This document shows positions 32,134 through 40,598 of a stretch of DNA of 64,000 nt, piece after piece. Below the pieces are notes generated by a model. The model was not told the origin of the DNA, searched no databases, and was given only the letters and a program-made list of their open reading frames with translations. This DNA comes from Nostoc sp. JL33 (GTDB lineage Bacteria; Cyanobacteriota; Cyanobacteriia; Cyanobacteriales; Nostocaceae), in contig NZ_JABXKP010000054.1 in NCBI RefSeq assembly GCF_017114985.1, forward strand, positions 1-64,000, given 5' to 3'. The stretch's first letter is position 1. The number at the start of each line of letters is the position of its first letter. The position numbers and the translations under genes were made by a program.

Positions 32134-33468
32134 CTAAGTCTGTATTGCACTTTTGGCAAACTTCTGAAGGATTCTAGAGCTAGGATGATCAGCCAGAGAG
32201 ACAAGCTTGTTTGCTAAAGCGACAGGAATCAGAGAGTTGTCGTACATATCGCACTTTAGCTTCTCAACGTTGGTTAAAATTGCACTCAAGTTTTGGAAGT
32301 CTGCCTCTTTGGGATTTGTCATATTTCTTGAAGTTGGTAAAGAAACAACGTACATCCCACCCGCCAAGGTCTTAAAAATCAGCTTGTTGCTATAGTAAGT
32401 TGTAGAACCATAAGGTCTTGTTGGGTCAGCTTTGCCAGGAAGAATGTACTTGTAGATGTAATCATTATTCAGAATTAGGACAGTTCCATTTGCAAGCTTT
32501 TCAGAGATTTCATCGGCGTGTTCTACAAAGGCTCCACTCTTTTCCAATCCAGCTAGGTATAAGTTGTGATGTTTAAAGAGAAAGTTGACAAGCGATCGCA
32601 TCGGACGGTGCATATTTGCTGTTTGTCCAAAAAAGGCAAGTGGGCCATCCTTAACAAACAATATTTCCCCCAGCAAAGCTGGCTTCATCTTAAGAACAAC
32701 TCGAATGAGGTGAACTAAGATCATCTGCTCTAAGGTAGTTATCAAATATCCTAAAATACCGCCAGCACCTAATTCTTCATCAATAGCTTCATGTAGCCGG
32801 AATACATCTGTTAGAAAAATATCAGTGCTGCAATGATTACAGGAAAAGGTATGGTCTTTTGTCATTTCTCCCAGATTAAGGGGAATACCTGTACTTCCAC
32901 AAACTGGACAACTTGCTAAGTTCCAAGTTGGTAAACTTACATCATATTCCTGAAAGATAAACCATCTTAGTGTTGCAATCAATTCTTCATTGTCCACCTT
33001 CTGGCAGAAAAAGTTATGAATAGTTCTACGTACTGAGTTTAGAAGTGTACTTTCATTTTTAAATTGGATATTGCGAACAGGCAGAGTTAGTTTTAAACGT
33101 TGAATCTGCTTTAACTTCGCCATATCATCTGGGTCTATGAAAGGCTGTTTACCAAGTCCATCAAGATCATCAATGCTAAAAATGAGCGCCCCGATTTGAC
33201 AAAAGCAGACAGTTGAAGATGGGAAACCGGTTTGTACAGACACTTCACTGTATCCACCATCAATAGCGATAATATTGCGGATCGGATTTTTTACTACAGG
33301 TTCATAGGAAAAGTTAAGGCAGTCGTAAATAGTTACTTCATCTGCTGATTTAGGGAGATTACATTGACTAAGAAACTCCTGTAATGATTCATCATTAATT
33401 ATATGACTATGTGCAGACTTACTGGCATACTCATTAGGTCGCCGTCCACGCTTGCTTGTATATCCCAT
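32134..33468 (-). CDS. nurA: NurA-domain nuclease with zinc-finger insertion
   Basis: 444 residues. NurA signatures: IIAIDGGYSEVSV near residue 67, FVKDGPLAFFGQ near 270, a YLAGLEKSGAFVEHAD string and late motifs. Between them CPVCGSTGIPL and FSCNHCSTDIF (about 186-212) form a four-cysteine zinc ribbon not present in archaeal NurA. The gene starts 16 bp after the HerA-like gene, so the pair is an operon. NurA 5'-3' nucleases work with HerA hexameric translocases. In bacteria such pairs occur in defence islands, which fits here. The acidic active site is presumed from motif conservation. Confidence 0.85.
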   Translation of the reverse strand: MGYTSKRGRRPNEYASKSAHSHIINDESLQEFLSQCNLPKSADEVTIYDCLNFSYEPVVKNPIRNIIAIDGGYSEVSVQTGFPSSTVCFCQIGALIFSIDDLDGLGKQPFIDPDDMAKLKQIQRLKLTLPVRNIQFKNESTLLNSVRRTIHNFFCQKVDNEELIATLRWFIFQEYDVSLPTWNLASCPVCGSTGIPLNLGEMTKDHTFSCNHCSTDIFLTDVFRLHEAIDEELGAGGILGYLITTLEQMILVHLIRVVLKMKPALLGEILFVKDGPLAFFGQTANMHRPMRSLVNFLFKHHNLYLAGLEKSGAFVEHADEISEKLANGTVLILNNDYIYKYILPGKADPTRPYGSTTYYSNKLIFKTLAGGMYVVSLPTSRNMTNPKEADFQNLSAILTNVEKLKCDMYDNSLIPVALANKLVSLADHPSSRILQKFAKSAIQT

Positions 33469-33483
33469 ATACTACTTGCTTTC

Positions 33484-35508
33484 CTAAATTTTAGAGAAAC
33501 GGTCAATTTGAGTAGGAACTACGAAGGCATTTGAGTAGGTTTTCATGCGTACAAAACCTTTATCACTATCTGCACTAAACCTGACTAAAGATTCAGTAAA
33601 GTCTCCAAAGTCGTAATACTTTTTAATTTCTTTTGTCTCGTCCTCATTATTTAAGTGAGCAATGAACCAATTTTGAGTATTTTTCAGAATATTGGAACTT
33701 ATTGAACTGACTTCTTGAGTAGCATAAATTAAACCAAGATTTAGCTTTGCACCCTCTTTGGCAATCCTGTTATAGACTTGGCTTAAGTCCTTATCATCTT
33801 TTTTTGGAAAAAGATTATGAGCTTCTTCAAAGTAAAATTGAATGAAATTATTGGGTATGTTTTGAATGAAGTGATTCATTGCATCTGCAAAAATTTGTCG
33901 GCAAATGCGCTCGGAATATAAGCGTTGAATCTCTGGATCGCCCTGTGACAAATCTACTATGATAATCTGACCCTTGCGAAGTTCCTCAATAATTTCTATC
34001 TCAAAGGACTTGCCAACAGTCTCGGTATGTAGTTCAGCAATACTGCGTAATTTTTTATAACCATCTATATTAGCGCTACCTCCAGGACTCCGCTTGCGTG
34101 AAAGGAAAACTAGTATAGCTTTCAAATCTTCATCTGCCCATTCATGCCCATTGTCGCGTTTGTATTTAGAGAAGAATTGATTCTCGTAGTTATCCCAAAT
34201 AGTAGTAAACCAATCACAGGCTTCTTCAAGCGAAATACCCTTACTTGGATCTAAGCTTCCATCTTGCTTTACCAATTCATTAAGTTCTTTATTACCTGAA
34301 AAATTAATTTTAAAGCCTTGTGGTACAGTAAATCCTGCCCTGTACAAACAACAAAGATACGCTGCAACTTTCCTATCGTATCGAGTTTTTACAGAATTGT
34401 TTGTGTCATAGTCCTCTGACTTGGTAAAGTCTACTGCACAAAAACTATCAATATAGTTACCTGTGCTTTCAGCCAAACGTGATTTAACTAATTCAAATCC
34501 AGATTCTACGTCTCTGTAGAAATTTACCTTCATTACTTTGAAGCCATCTTTATTGATAGTACTGTACCGGATGGTTCGCTCTTTGTATATCTCAAATATC
34601 GCTGTACCTTCATCCTGCATATTTGCATTTGCATACTCGCCATTAATGTCAAATATGATTTGACCGACCGGATATTTTGGTAAACCGTCATCAGTTAAAG
34701 GTTCTAAGTTCTGTGCGGCGCTACCATTTAACTTAACGTTGAGTGTATAAGCAGCCTTATCGCTCATCAAAACAGTAGCTTGAATGACCTTTTTAACTGT
34801 GTTTGACTTACCTGTACGGGTCATTCCAAACAGGGCAGTACGTTTACCAAGAAAGTCTTTTGGACTTACAAATACAGGTACATCATCTTCTTTTGCTTGG
34901 AAACGAAGGCTAGAACTGTAGCGAACCTTACCAATTTTGATATCAGTTGGCTTACCTGTGATGCCCTCTTCACGGAAGTTGACTATAAGTTCTAATACGT
35001 CTGGATTTGGCTTAATGACCCTATAGTGATGGGCGCTATAAAAGTTTTCAACATCAGCGCCAAAACGTGTACATCCTTTATCGTCCTTATAAAATGTTCC
35101 TAAAATTCTGCATTCCAGGCCAGAGAAACTAAATTCATATTTTGTGTAGCTATCTAACTGACTTTCTTTACCACTTGTCTTTAAGTTATCTTTATAATAT
35201 TCAACCATTGAACTGATGACATCATTATCAGTAGGTAACTTCGCTGGTTTCACAACCCTAAGAAGTAATACCTCAGAAACATCAACCTCATTTTCATTTT
35301 CGTAATAAGCTAATAAAAAAGACCCTTGGGGAACTCCTTTAGCTTTTAGCTTCCAAGAGTCAGCAACTAAAATATATGCTTTTTCATAATCAATGTGAAA
35401 TGGACGACCAATAAAAATTCCAGTTTCTATATCACCTGTACTACTATTTCTTTTAAATAAATCAACAGATGCAATTTTTGCTATTATATTGGTAAAACTT
35501 AGTGTCAT
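33484..35508 (-). CDS. herA: HerA-like hexameric ATPase (DUF87/FtsK-HerA superfamily)
   Basis: 674 residues, start ATG 35508. A beta-barrel-like N-terminus (IGRPFHIDYEKAYILVADSW) precedes Walker A GMTRTGKSNTVKKVIQAT near 228. DPSKGISLEEACDW and GQIIIVDLSQGDPEIQRLYSE follow, and Walker B FYFEEAHNLFPKKDD lies near 558, with the sensor IYATQEVSSISSNILKNTQN. These are the HerA/DUF87 landmarks. With the adjacent NurA it is expected to form a DNA translocase-nuclease machine. It is preceded by its own XRE regulator with a 57-bp gap. Confidence 0.9.
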   Translation of the reverse strand: MTLSFTNIIAKIASVDLFKRNSSTGDIETGIFIGRPFHIDYEKAYILVADSWKLKAKGVPQGSFLLAYYENENEVDVSEVLLLRVVKPAKLPTDNDVISSMVEYYKDNLKTSGKESQLDSYTKYEFSFSGLECRILGTFYKDDKGCTRFGADVENFYSAHHYRVIKPNPDVLELIVNFREEGITGKPTDIKIGKVRYSSSLRFQAKEDDVPVFVSPKDFLGKRTALFGMTRTGKSNTVKKVIQATVLMSDKAAYTLNVKLNGSAAQNLEPLTDDGLPKYPVGQIIFDINGEYANANMQDEGTAIFEIYKERTIRYSTINKDGFKVMKVNFYRDVESGFELVKSRLAESTGNYIDSFCAVDFTKSEDYDTNNSVKTRYDRKVAAYLCCLYRAGFTVPQGFKINFSGNKELNELVKQDGSLDPSKGISLEEACDWFTTIWDNYENQFFSKYKRDNGHEWADEDLKAILVFLSRKRSPGGSANIDGYKKLRSIAELHTETVGKSFEIEIIEELRKGQIIIVDLSQGDPEIQRLYSERICRQIFADAMNHFIQNIPNNFIQFYFEEAHNLFPKKDDKDLSQVYNRIAKEGAKLNLGLIYATQEVSSISSNILKNTQNWFIAHLNNEDETKEIKKYYDFGDFTESLVRFSADSDKGFVRMKTYSNAFVVPTQIDRFSKI

Positions 35509-35565
35509 TGATAATTTCCTTTGAAAATTACTGCTTTTAGCACCAAATATTGCAGAAAATATTGG

Positions 35566-35814
35566 TTAAGTTGCCAAATACTTCTTCAACAAATCCTTAC
35601 CTTGATCGCCCATCTCGTGCAGCTGCGCCTCAATCTTTTCCATTGCCAAAGGTGATGGTTTAGCGCGTCCATTCTCCCAACGGTTAATTGTTGGGTAAGT
35701 GACACCTAAAGTAGCTGCAAACTGTTCTTGCGTTAGTCCAGTCAAAAGCCTGAGTTCACGAATAAGCTTACCAACTTCTGGCTGTTTGATAACTAGGGGC
35801 TTTTTTGTGGTCAT
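35566..35814 (-). CDS. XRE-family regulator of the HerA-NurA operon
   Basis: 82 residues; helix-turn-helix LTQEQFAATLGVTYPTINRW with ENGRAKPSPLA. It is the same length and nearly the same sequence as the regulator at 30465-30713, differing mostly at surface positions and in the C-terminal tail (GKDLLKKYLAT). It lies 57 bp before herA. It probably represses its own operon; the leader contains TCAAGT-type repeats between 35830 and 35860. The duplication of one regulator over two different defence operons is notable. Confidence 0.85.
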   Translation of the reverse strand: MTTKKPLVIKQPEVGKLIRELRLLTGLTQEQFAATLGVTYPTINRWENGRAKPSPLAMEKIEAQLHEMGDQGKDLLKKYLAT

Positions 35815-36202
35815 TTAGCTTCTGAACTCAAATAACAAACTTGATGTAACACTTGATATATCATTTGCTTTATATTAACTACACCTATGCTTATGTGTTC
35901 TCCGTAAAAACTCGGAAATTTTTTGAATTAACAAGATTTTAAGCAGTTTCGTCCAACTGAAAAGGCATAGAATGCGATAACTTCTCTACGAGACGCTCTT
36001 GCGTTCGTTAAGCTGCGCGTAGTTTACCGCCGTAGGCATCGCCCGCTTTGCCCCAGTTCTCTTGGAATTTAACAAGCATAAATTACGTATGCGGCCAACG
36101 CACAGGCGATCGCTCCCCCACTTTCCTCTAAGAATTGGGTGGGGTATGCGATGTCTGCGACGGGCTTCTCTACGAGAGGCTACGCCAACGCCTATCGCAC
36201 CC
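35815..36202. other. Intergenic region with dispersed repeats
   Basis: Holds the XRE-operon promoter side, then fragments of palindromic repeat (GAGACGCTCTTGCGTTCGTT, CGCCGTAGGCATCGC) and a TTTCCTCTAAGAATTGGG copy at 36119-36136. No gene seen. Confidence 0.45.
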
Positions 36203-36694
36203 CTACAATTGCTCCATCTTAATCCCCGCCACTTCCATCATCACCGTAGTAATCGGCACAAGCCGCCCCACAGTGGTGTAATAACTACTCCCCACTGGCG
36301 TTGTAGTCGAGCGCTCCCGAAACCGCCGCATGGTAATCAAAAACCACTCCCGCGTTTTTGGCATCGGTAGTCTGTACAGTTGGCGAGTATTGACAAAGTA
36401 ATAAAATAGCCAATCTGCCTCAGTGTACATAAAACAGCCGGGGGTTCCCTTTTCCAGGTTGCTGTGAGTTTCAAAGAAAAAGTTACGAGTTTTATTCCAC
36501 CTATCGCCCTTAATCTCAATCAAGATTTCACCCGTCTGCGTTGTCCAGATGAGGTCAACATCGCGGCGTTGGTATTCTGGGTGATCCTCAACATTAACAA
36601 CGCTAATAGTTTCTGGTTTGGAGAGCAGCCAAGCTTCAATATCAGTAGCAGCAAGGTTTGCTACTTCTAGAGCGTCGTGCATGGTGTAGGTCAT
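36203..36694 (-). CDS. PD-(D/E)XK-like hypothetical protein
   Basis: 163 residues, start at ATG 36694 (MTYTMHDALEVAN). The central RRDVDLIWTTQTGEILIEIKGDRW gives an Asp, a strand, and an E-x-K on the next strand, as in PD-(D/E)XK restriction-like folds. NLEKGTPGCFMYTEADWLFYYF and a LPMPKTREWFL segment follow. Conserved members are known in cyanobacteria without function. It is the last minus-strand gene of the defence island. Nuclease activity is inference; related non-catalytic DNA-binding versions exist. Confidence 0.6.
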   Translation of the reverse strand: MTYTMHDALEVANLAATDIEAWLLSKPETISVVNVEDHPEYQRRDVDLIWTTQTGEILIEIKGDRWNKTRNFFFETHSNLEKGTPGCFMYTEADWLFYYFVNTRQLYRLPMPKTREWFLITMRRFRERSTTTPVGSSYYTTVGRLVPITTVMMEVAGIKMEQL

Positions 36695-36923
36695 GGCGTG
36701 TATCTCCAGAGCAAGGCATACTAGTTTATTATTTCACTTCTATTGCTGAGTGCGACACCGAACAGCCCGTCCTAGACATCGCCCTCATTAAGAGCGAGTA
36801 TTTCAGTTAAAAATATTCTTAGAGGAAAAGTTGTACCTCAATAGCGATCGCACTTTCTTGCCCAAGCTAGGTATCGCACCTCAACAAATGGGAACCCTGT
36901 TAATAGTTGCGTTTCTCACAGTC

Positions 36924-37277
36924 ATGAAATTCTTGAACTTCCTCAAACCCAAACCAGTCCAGCCAACTATTCTATGCTACGGACAACAAAGCTGCGGCGT
37001 AGAGCCAGAGCAAATTCAATCACTGATGGAATGGCTGTTTGCTAGTTTAATGGCGGCTGGGTATGAAGGAAAATCGCATATTATTTGGTACGACAGCGAT
37101 CGCCCCGACACCACCCTGGAGCAAACAGTTAAGAAAGTGATGAAGCGGGACGAGCCAATCTTTTTGTATCGCTGTGGTAGTAGGGTATCGTCGCCGCCTA
37201 CTGGGTATTACTGGCGGATGATGGACGAATACCCATCAATGCGGATTTATCAGTTAGAGGTTAGGGATGGAGAGTGA
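36924..37277 (+). CDS. Conserved cyanobacterial hypothetical protein
   Basis: 117 residues from ATG 36924 (MKFLNFLKPKPVQPTILCYG). Longer starts at 36888 and TTG 36831 would translate a HIP1/repeat region and are less likely. Sequence features are GVEPEQIQSLMEWLFASLMAAG, a strand SHIIWYDSDRP, then IFLYRCGSRVSSPPTGYYW and SMRIYQLEV, consistent with a small alpha/beta domain. No function recognised. A dispersed CTTAGAGGAAAAG repeat precedes it. Confidence 0.55.
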   Translation: MKFLNFLKPKPVQPTILCYGQQSCGVEPEQIQSLMEWLFASLMAAGYEGKSHIIWYDSDRPDTTLEQTVKKVMKRDEPIFLYRCGSRVSSPPTGYYWRMMDEYPSMRIYQLEVRDGE

Positions 37278-37688
37278 TAAAGTTTTCAGTTCTGGCCCAA
37301 GTGGGAGCGATGCCTCCGGCGGGCGGGTACGCCATCGCACCGAAGCGTGTGAAATGCGGGCTACGCCCATAAAAAATTCTTAGAGGAAAAATTAACTGCT
37401 TTGAGCGATCGCTACATATCTGGACATTCAATCATCTGGAAACTGCCAGCACGAGATATGCTCAACATCTTTGCTGCTGCATTGACTACACACTGCATTA
37501 CTCCTGCGATGGCGTACCGTACCCGCCATGAACCGGTGGCATCGCACTCTTAAACTCGTTAATGTACAGCTCTGTTTATTGAAATATATGAATATTGTGT
37601 AGGGTGATTTATTTTTTTCATGCAAATTTAACCCTAACTTACCTGAATGCAACCTATACTTTAGCTGTATTTTCTAACAAAGAATTTT
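37278..37688. other. Repeat-rich intergenic region and promoter of the S1/P1 nuclease
   Basis: Contains palindromic repeats at 37307-37340 (GCGATGCCTCCGGCGGGC...) and 37508-37547, an ATTCTTAGAGGAAAA element at 37376, and an AT-rich stretch from 37570 that is the probable promoter for the gene at 37689. Confidence 0.45.
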
Positions 37689-38657
37689 ATGCTGAAGTTA
37701 CATTCTTTTGCTAAGTTTTCTTTATTGACAGCATTATCAACAATCTTGATTTGGCAGTACCCAGCTTTTGCTTGGAATAAAGCTGGACACATGGTTTCAG
37801 GAGCGATCGCCTACAGTGAACTTAAGCAGAATCATCAAGAAGTAATTGAGAAAATGGTTGCCATTTTGAAGGAACACCCTGAGTACTCCAAATTTGAGGA
37901 ACAGTGGAAGTCTCTTAATCAATCTAATATTTCTGCTGAATATAAAAATTTGTACTTGTTTATGTGGGCGGCAAAATGGGCAGATGAAGCCCGTGGCAAT
38001 CAAACATTTGATCACCCAACTTGGCACTACATCAACTTTCCTTATCAACCAAGCAATGCCTCAAACTCAATTCCTCGTGAAATTGCAGGTGAAGAAAATA
38101 TTCTCTACGCATTTAAAAAAAATTTTGATATTGTTCAAAGTAGTGCTACTAGTAACAGCGAAAAAGCAGTTGCAATATGCTGGCTATTCCATTTATTAGG
38201 AGATGTGCATCAGCCACTACATACCACCAAATTAATAACTAATCAGTATCCCGAACCGGAAGGTGATAGAGGTGGTACACGTTTTTATATTAGAGTTAAA
38301 CCAGATAGCCAAACAATTAGTTTGCATAAATTCTGGGATGACCTGATTCTTGGAAGCGAAAGATTTCAAACTGTTCGCAACACCGCAACCAAGATAAGAG
38401 CCGACTATCAACGCAGTAAATTGCCAGAATTAAGAGAAACTCAATTTAATAATTGGGCAAAATTAGAGAGTTTTAGGATAGCAAAACAAAAAGCATATCT
38501 CAATGGCAAACTTTCTGGCAGTAGTGATAAAAATGATGGAAACTCAAAGCCGTTACCGCCAAATTATGCTGCTACCGCCAAACCAATAGCAGAACGTCAA
38601 ATGAGTTTGGCGGGCTACCGTCTAGCTGATGTACTTAATAAGGTGTTCGGCAAGTGA
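37689..38657 (+). CDS. S1/P1-family zinc nuclease, exported
   Basis: 322 residues. The signal peptide LLTALSTILIWQYPAFA is followed by the mature N-terminus WNKAGHMVSGAIAY, whose Trp and His are the first zinc ligands of P1 nuclease. Further ligands: AAKWADEAR, DHPTWHYINFPYQ, LFHLLGDVHQPLHTT and SLHKFWDDLIL, i.e. the full S1/P1 pattern of three zinc ions. Predicted to cleave single-stranded DNA/RNA and 3'-nucleotides outside the cytoplasm, perhaps for phosphate or nucleotide scavenging. Stands alone. Confidence 0.92.
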   Translation: MLKLHSFAKFSLLTALSTILIWQYPAFAWNKAGHMVSGAIAYSELKQNHQEVIEKMVAILKEHPEYSKFEEQWKSLNQSNISAEYKNLYLFMWAAKWADEARGNQTFDHPTWHYINFPYQPSNASNSIPREIAGEENILYAFKKNFDIVQSSATSNSEKAVAICWLFHLLGDVHQPLHTTKLITNQYPEPEGDRGGTRFYIRVKPDSQTISLHKFWDDLILGSERFQTVRNTATKIRADYQRSKLPELRETQFNNWAKLESFRIAKQKAYLNGKLSGSSDKNDGNSKPLPPNYAATAKPIAERQMSLAGYRLADVLNKVFGK

Positions 38658-38804
38658 TAAAAGATATACAATCTCTTTTGTTCTCCACTTACATGATGTG
38701 GGTGGTTTTTGATTTTACTAGAGCGATCGCCCCTCCTAAAATTCTTAGAGGAAAAGTTGCACACAAAACAGCGATCGCTTGCCCCAAAGCAGTACACTGG
38801 TACT

Positions 38805-39152
38805 ATGAAGATTCCCGACTGCGATCGCTGTCTCCTTTACTCACATGATCCTCACCTCATCTGTGCCGTTCACCCAGCAGGGCCACAGGGGGATAGTTGT
38901 TTGGACTTTCGAGAAGATTCCAACATTGAGCCAGAGGAACTATGGCAACCGGAGGGGGCAAGCTACTACAACGGTGAATTAATACTGCAACCACAACAGC
39001 GATTGACGCAACAGCAACAGCTAGAACTGCTAGATACCCATCCTATGTTTACTGGCAAGTGTCCCCAGTGTGGATATGAGTTTGACCGCGACTGGTCAGC
39101 ACGGGTGCATTGGGATTGCCCGGAGTGCGGTTGGATGGATGACTCGGTGTAG
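38805..39152 (+). CDS. Cysteine-rich zinc-ribbon protein, conserved in cyanobacteria
   Basis: 115 residues from ATG 38805 (MKIPDCDRCLLYSHDPHLIC); the longer frame upstream crosses a repeat. Cysteines are arranged as CDRC...C...C near the N-terminus and FTGKCPQCGYEF ... HWDCPECGWMDDSV at the C-terminus, the latter a clear zinc ribbon. The middle has SYYNGELILQPQQRL. I recognise this as a common small Nostocales protein of unknown role. Convergent with the chaB-like gene. Confidence 0.7.
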   Translation: MKIPDCDRCLLYSHDPHLICAVHPAGPQGDSCLDFREDSNIEPEELWQPEGASYYNGELILQPQQRLTQQQQLELLDTHPMFTGKCPQCGYEFDRDWSARVHWDCPECGWMDDSV

Positions 39153-39158
39153 TAGAAT

Positions 39159-39362
39159 TTACTCTGCTTTTTTGTGCCAATGATCATCTGAACCTTTTTC
39201 GTAGTCACGCTTAACTGCTGCCCAGGCAACTTTAAATGCTGTCTCTTCTTCGCCATATTCAGAGAGCGCATTGTTAAACGCAGCCAAGAATATTTCCGCC
39301 GCGTGTTTGGGTAGATGCTTTTTCACGGAGTCTGGTAAATCCGCTACATCTTGATAGGGCAT
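39159..39362 (-). CDS. chaB: ChaB-family protein
   Basis: 67 residues, start ATG 39362. The sequence DLPDSVKKHLPKHAAEIFLAAFNNA followed by AFKVAWAAVKRDYEK is the ChaB domain almost end to end. The E. coli family member is called a cation-transport regulator, but this role is not proven, and in other bacteria and baculoviruses the domain is thought to bind DNA or act in stress responses. Stand-alone small gene. Confidence 0.88.
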   Translation of the reverse strand: MPYQDVADLPDSVKKHLPKHAAEIFLAAFNNALSEYGEEETAFKVAWAAVKRDYEKGSDDHWHKKAE

Positions 39363-39695
39363 ACATTTTCACTCCTTCCTGTTAGTTATCACCTCACTAG
39401 CTTTCATTGCTATTAACGCTCTTTCATCTGCCCCTAGTGATAAATACAACTCATACTGTGGTCAAGTTCTAGAGGATAATCAAAAGCGATCGCACTTTGT
39501 TGGTGACTTAATCAAGCGAGGAAAACCATCACAATCAGGCAATGCCTAACGCCGGCAAGCAACGCTTTGGCTCTACAATCAGTTTTTGCCTGATGATGAG
39601 TAGTGTTTGATGAAAGCGTGTGAGGTTTTTAATGAACCGTTTACTAACAAGTGGAGCGACTACGTAGCGAACTGGCTCACGCCCCCCAGTTCTGA

Positions 39696-39774
39696 TTTCA
39701 AAGAGGAAATCAAAGGGCGATGCCTGCGGCGGGCTGTTCGGTGTCGCCTCATTGCTCAAGTTTCCTCTTTGAAA
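39696..39774. repeat. 14-bp perfect inverted repeat in a repeat-rich gap
   Basis: TTTCAAAGAGGAAA at 39696-39709 and its exact complement at 39761-39774, about 50 bp apart, surround a GCGATGCCTGCGGCGGGC repeat. The gap 39363-39806 holds no convincing gene. Confidence 0.5.
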
Positions 39775-39806
39775 ATAGCGACACCAAATAGCCCCTTAAA
39801 GTAGAC

Positions 39807-40110
39807 ATCGCTTTCACTCTACAATCAGTTCATTGCTATCAAAACTGATATCAAATGGCTGACGACAAGACCCCACCAAGCGTTCCGGATTCGCGTCCCC
39901 ACTGCCTTAATTCCAGCAGTCAGAGAACTATCCAAACTGCACAGAGAGGGGGTACAATTGCTTTACTGCAAGGCTTAGAGGAATTAATATCCAAGTTTGA
40001 TAGCAATATTGATATCGATGTTGTAAAGGGCAGTAAATCGGTTTTGCAGCTAGAGGAGAAACTGGAAACCAATTGTTACTGCATTTTCTACTGTATTTTA
40101 TCTGGAGTTA
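39807..40110 (+). pseudogene. Decayed copy of the RHH/coiled-coil paralogue family
   Basis: The block 39807-40030 is a close copy of 43497-43715. One frame gives FRIRVPTALIPAVRELSKLH, an RHH-like N-terminus, but a one-base deletion in a G-run (about 39952) throws it into another frame (LLQGLEELISKFDSNIDI) and the C-terminal domain is missing. The ATG-initiated frame at 39855-40199 is therefore a chimeric shadow. Confidence 0.6.
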
Positions 40111-40299
40111 GAGTAGATGCAGGAAATTTTGCTTTGCAGCGATCGCTAATTGGTGCTGCTTGCTCCTTGCCAGATGTTTTTGTAGTGCTCAGTAGCTAAA
40201 TGTAGCACTACAAAGCCTGGAATATCAGCATAGTCCGAAACCTTTTCCCATCCCCAAAAATATCCGGTCTGAACGCGCAGTTCTCTCCCGTCTCTAAAT

Positions 40300-40385
40300 T
40301 CTAATTCCCAAATCTCTGGTAATAAGTAATTGAGTTAAGTAATTGAGTAACTGACAACTCTAACTCAATTGCCTCAAACGCATAC
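40300..40385. pseudogene. Remnant of a par locus (parB 3' end and repeats)
   Basis: CTCTGGTAATAAGTAATTGA and the following TTAAGTAATTGAGTAAC copy the sequence just downstream of the parB-like gene (10112-10152). The flanking ACTCAATTGCCTCAAACGC resembles the reversed parB 3' end (GGTCAATCCCCTCAAATGC). It suggests a lost partition locus or a captured centromere fragment. Confidence 0.5.
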
Positions 40386-40598
40386 TTACTGCGACTGCTA
40401 TACCAACTGCGATCGCTCTATCTTGGCATGGGCAAAGGATATCTGGTGTTTTGTAAACTGGCGCGACCAGGCAGCGAAAATGTTTTTCGGGCATTTTTCG
40501 AGGTAAAAAGGCTGAAAACTACCTTTTTGAGCGGCTTTGAACGCTTTTTTTTGTTGGCTAACGTGCGAACAAAGACAGCCGATGATTGCAGCCCAAGG

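Noticed and set aside
39855-40199. ATG-initiated frame of 114 codons
   Set aside because: It joins two different frames of the decayed coiled-coil gene; the protein-like N-terminus is in another frame.
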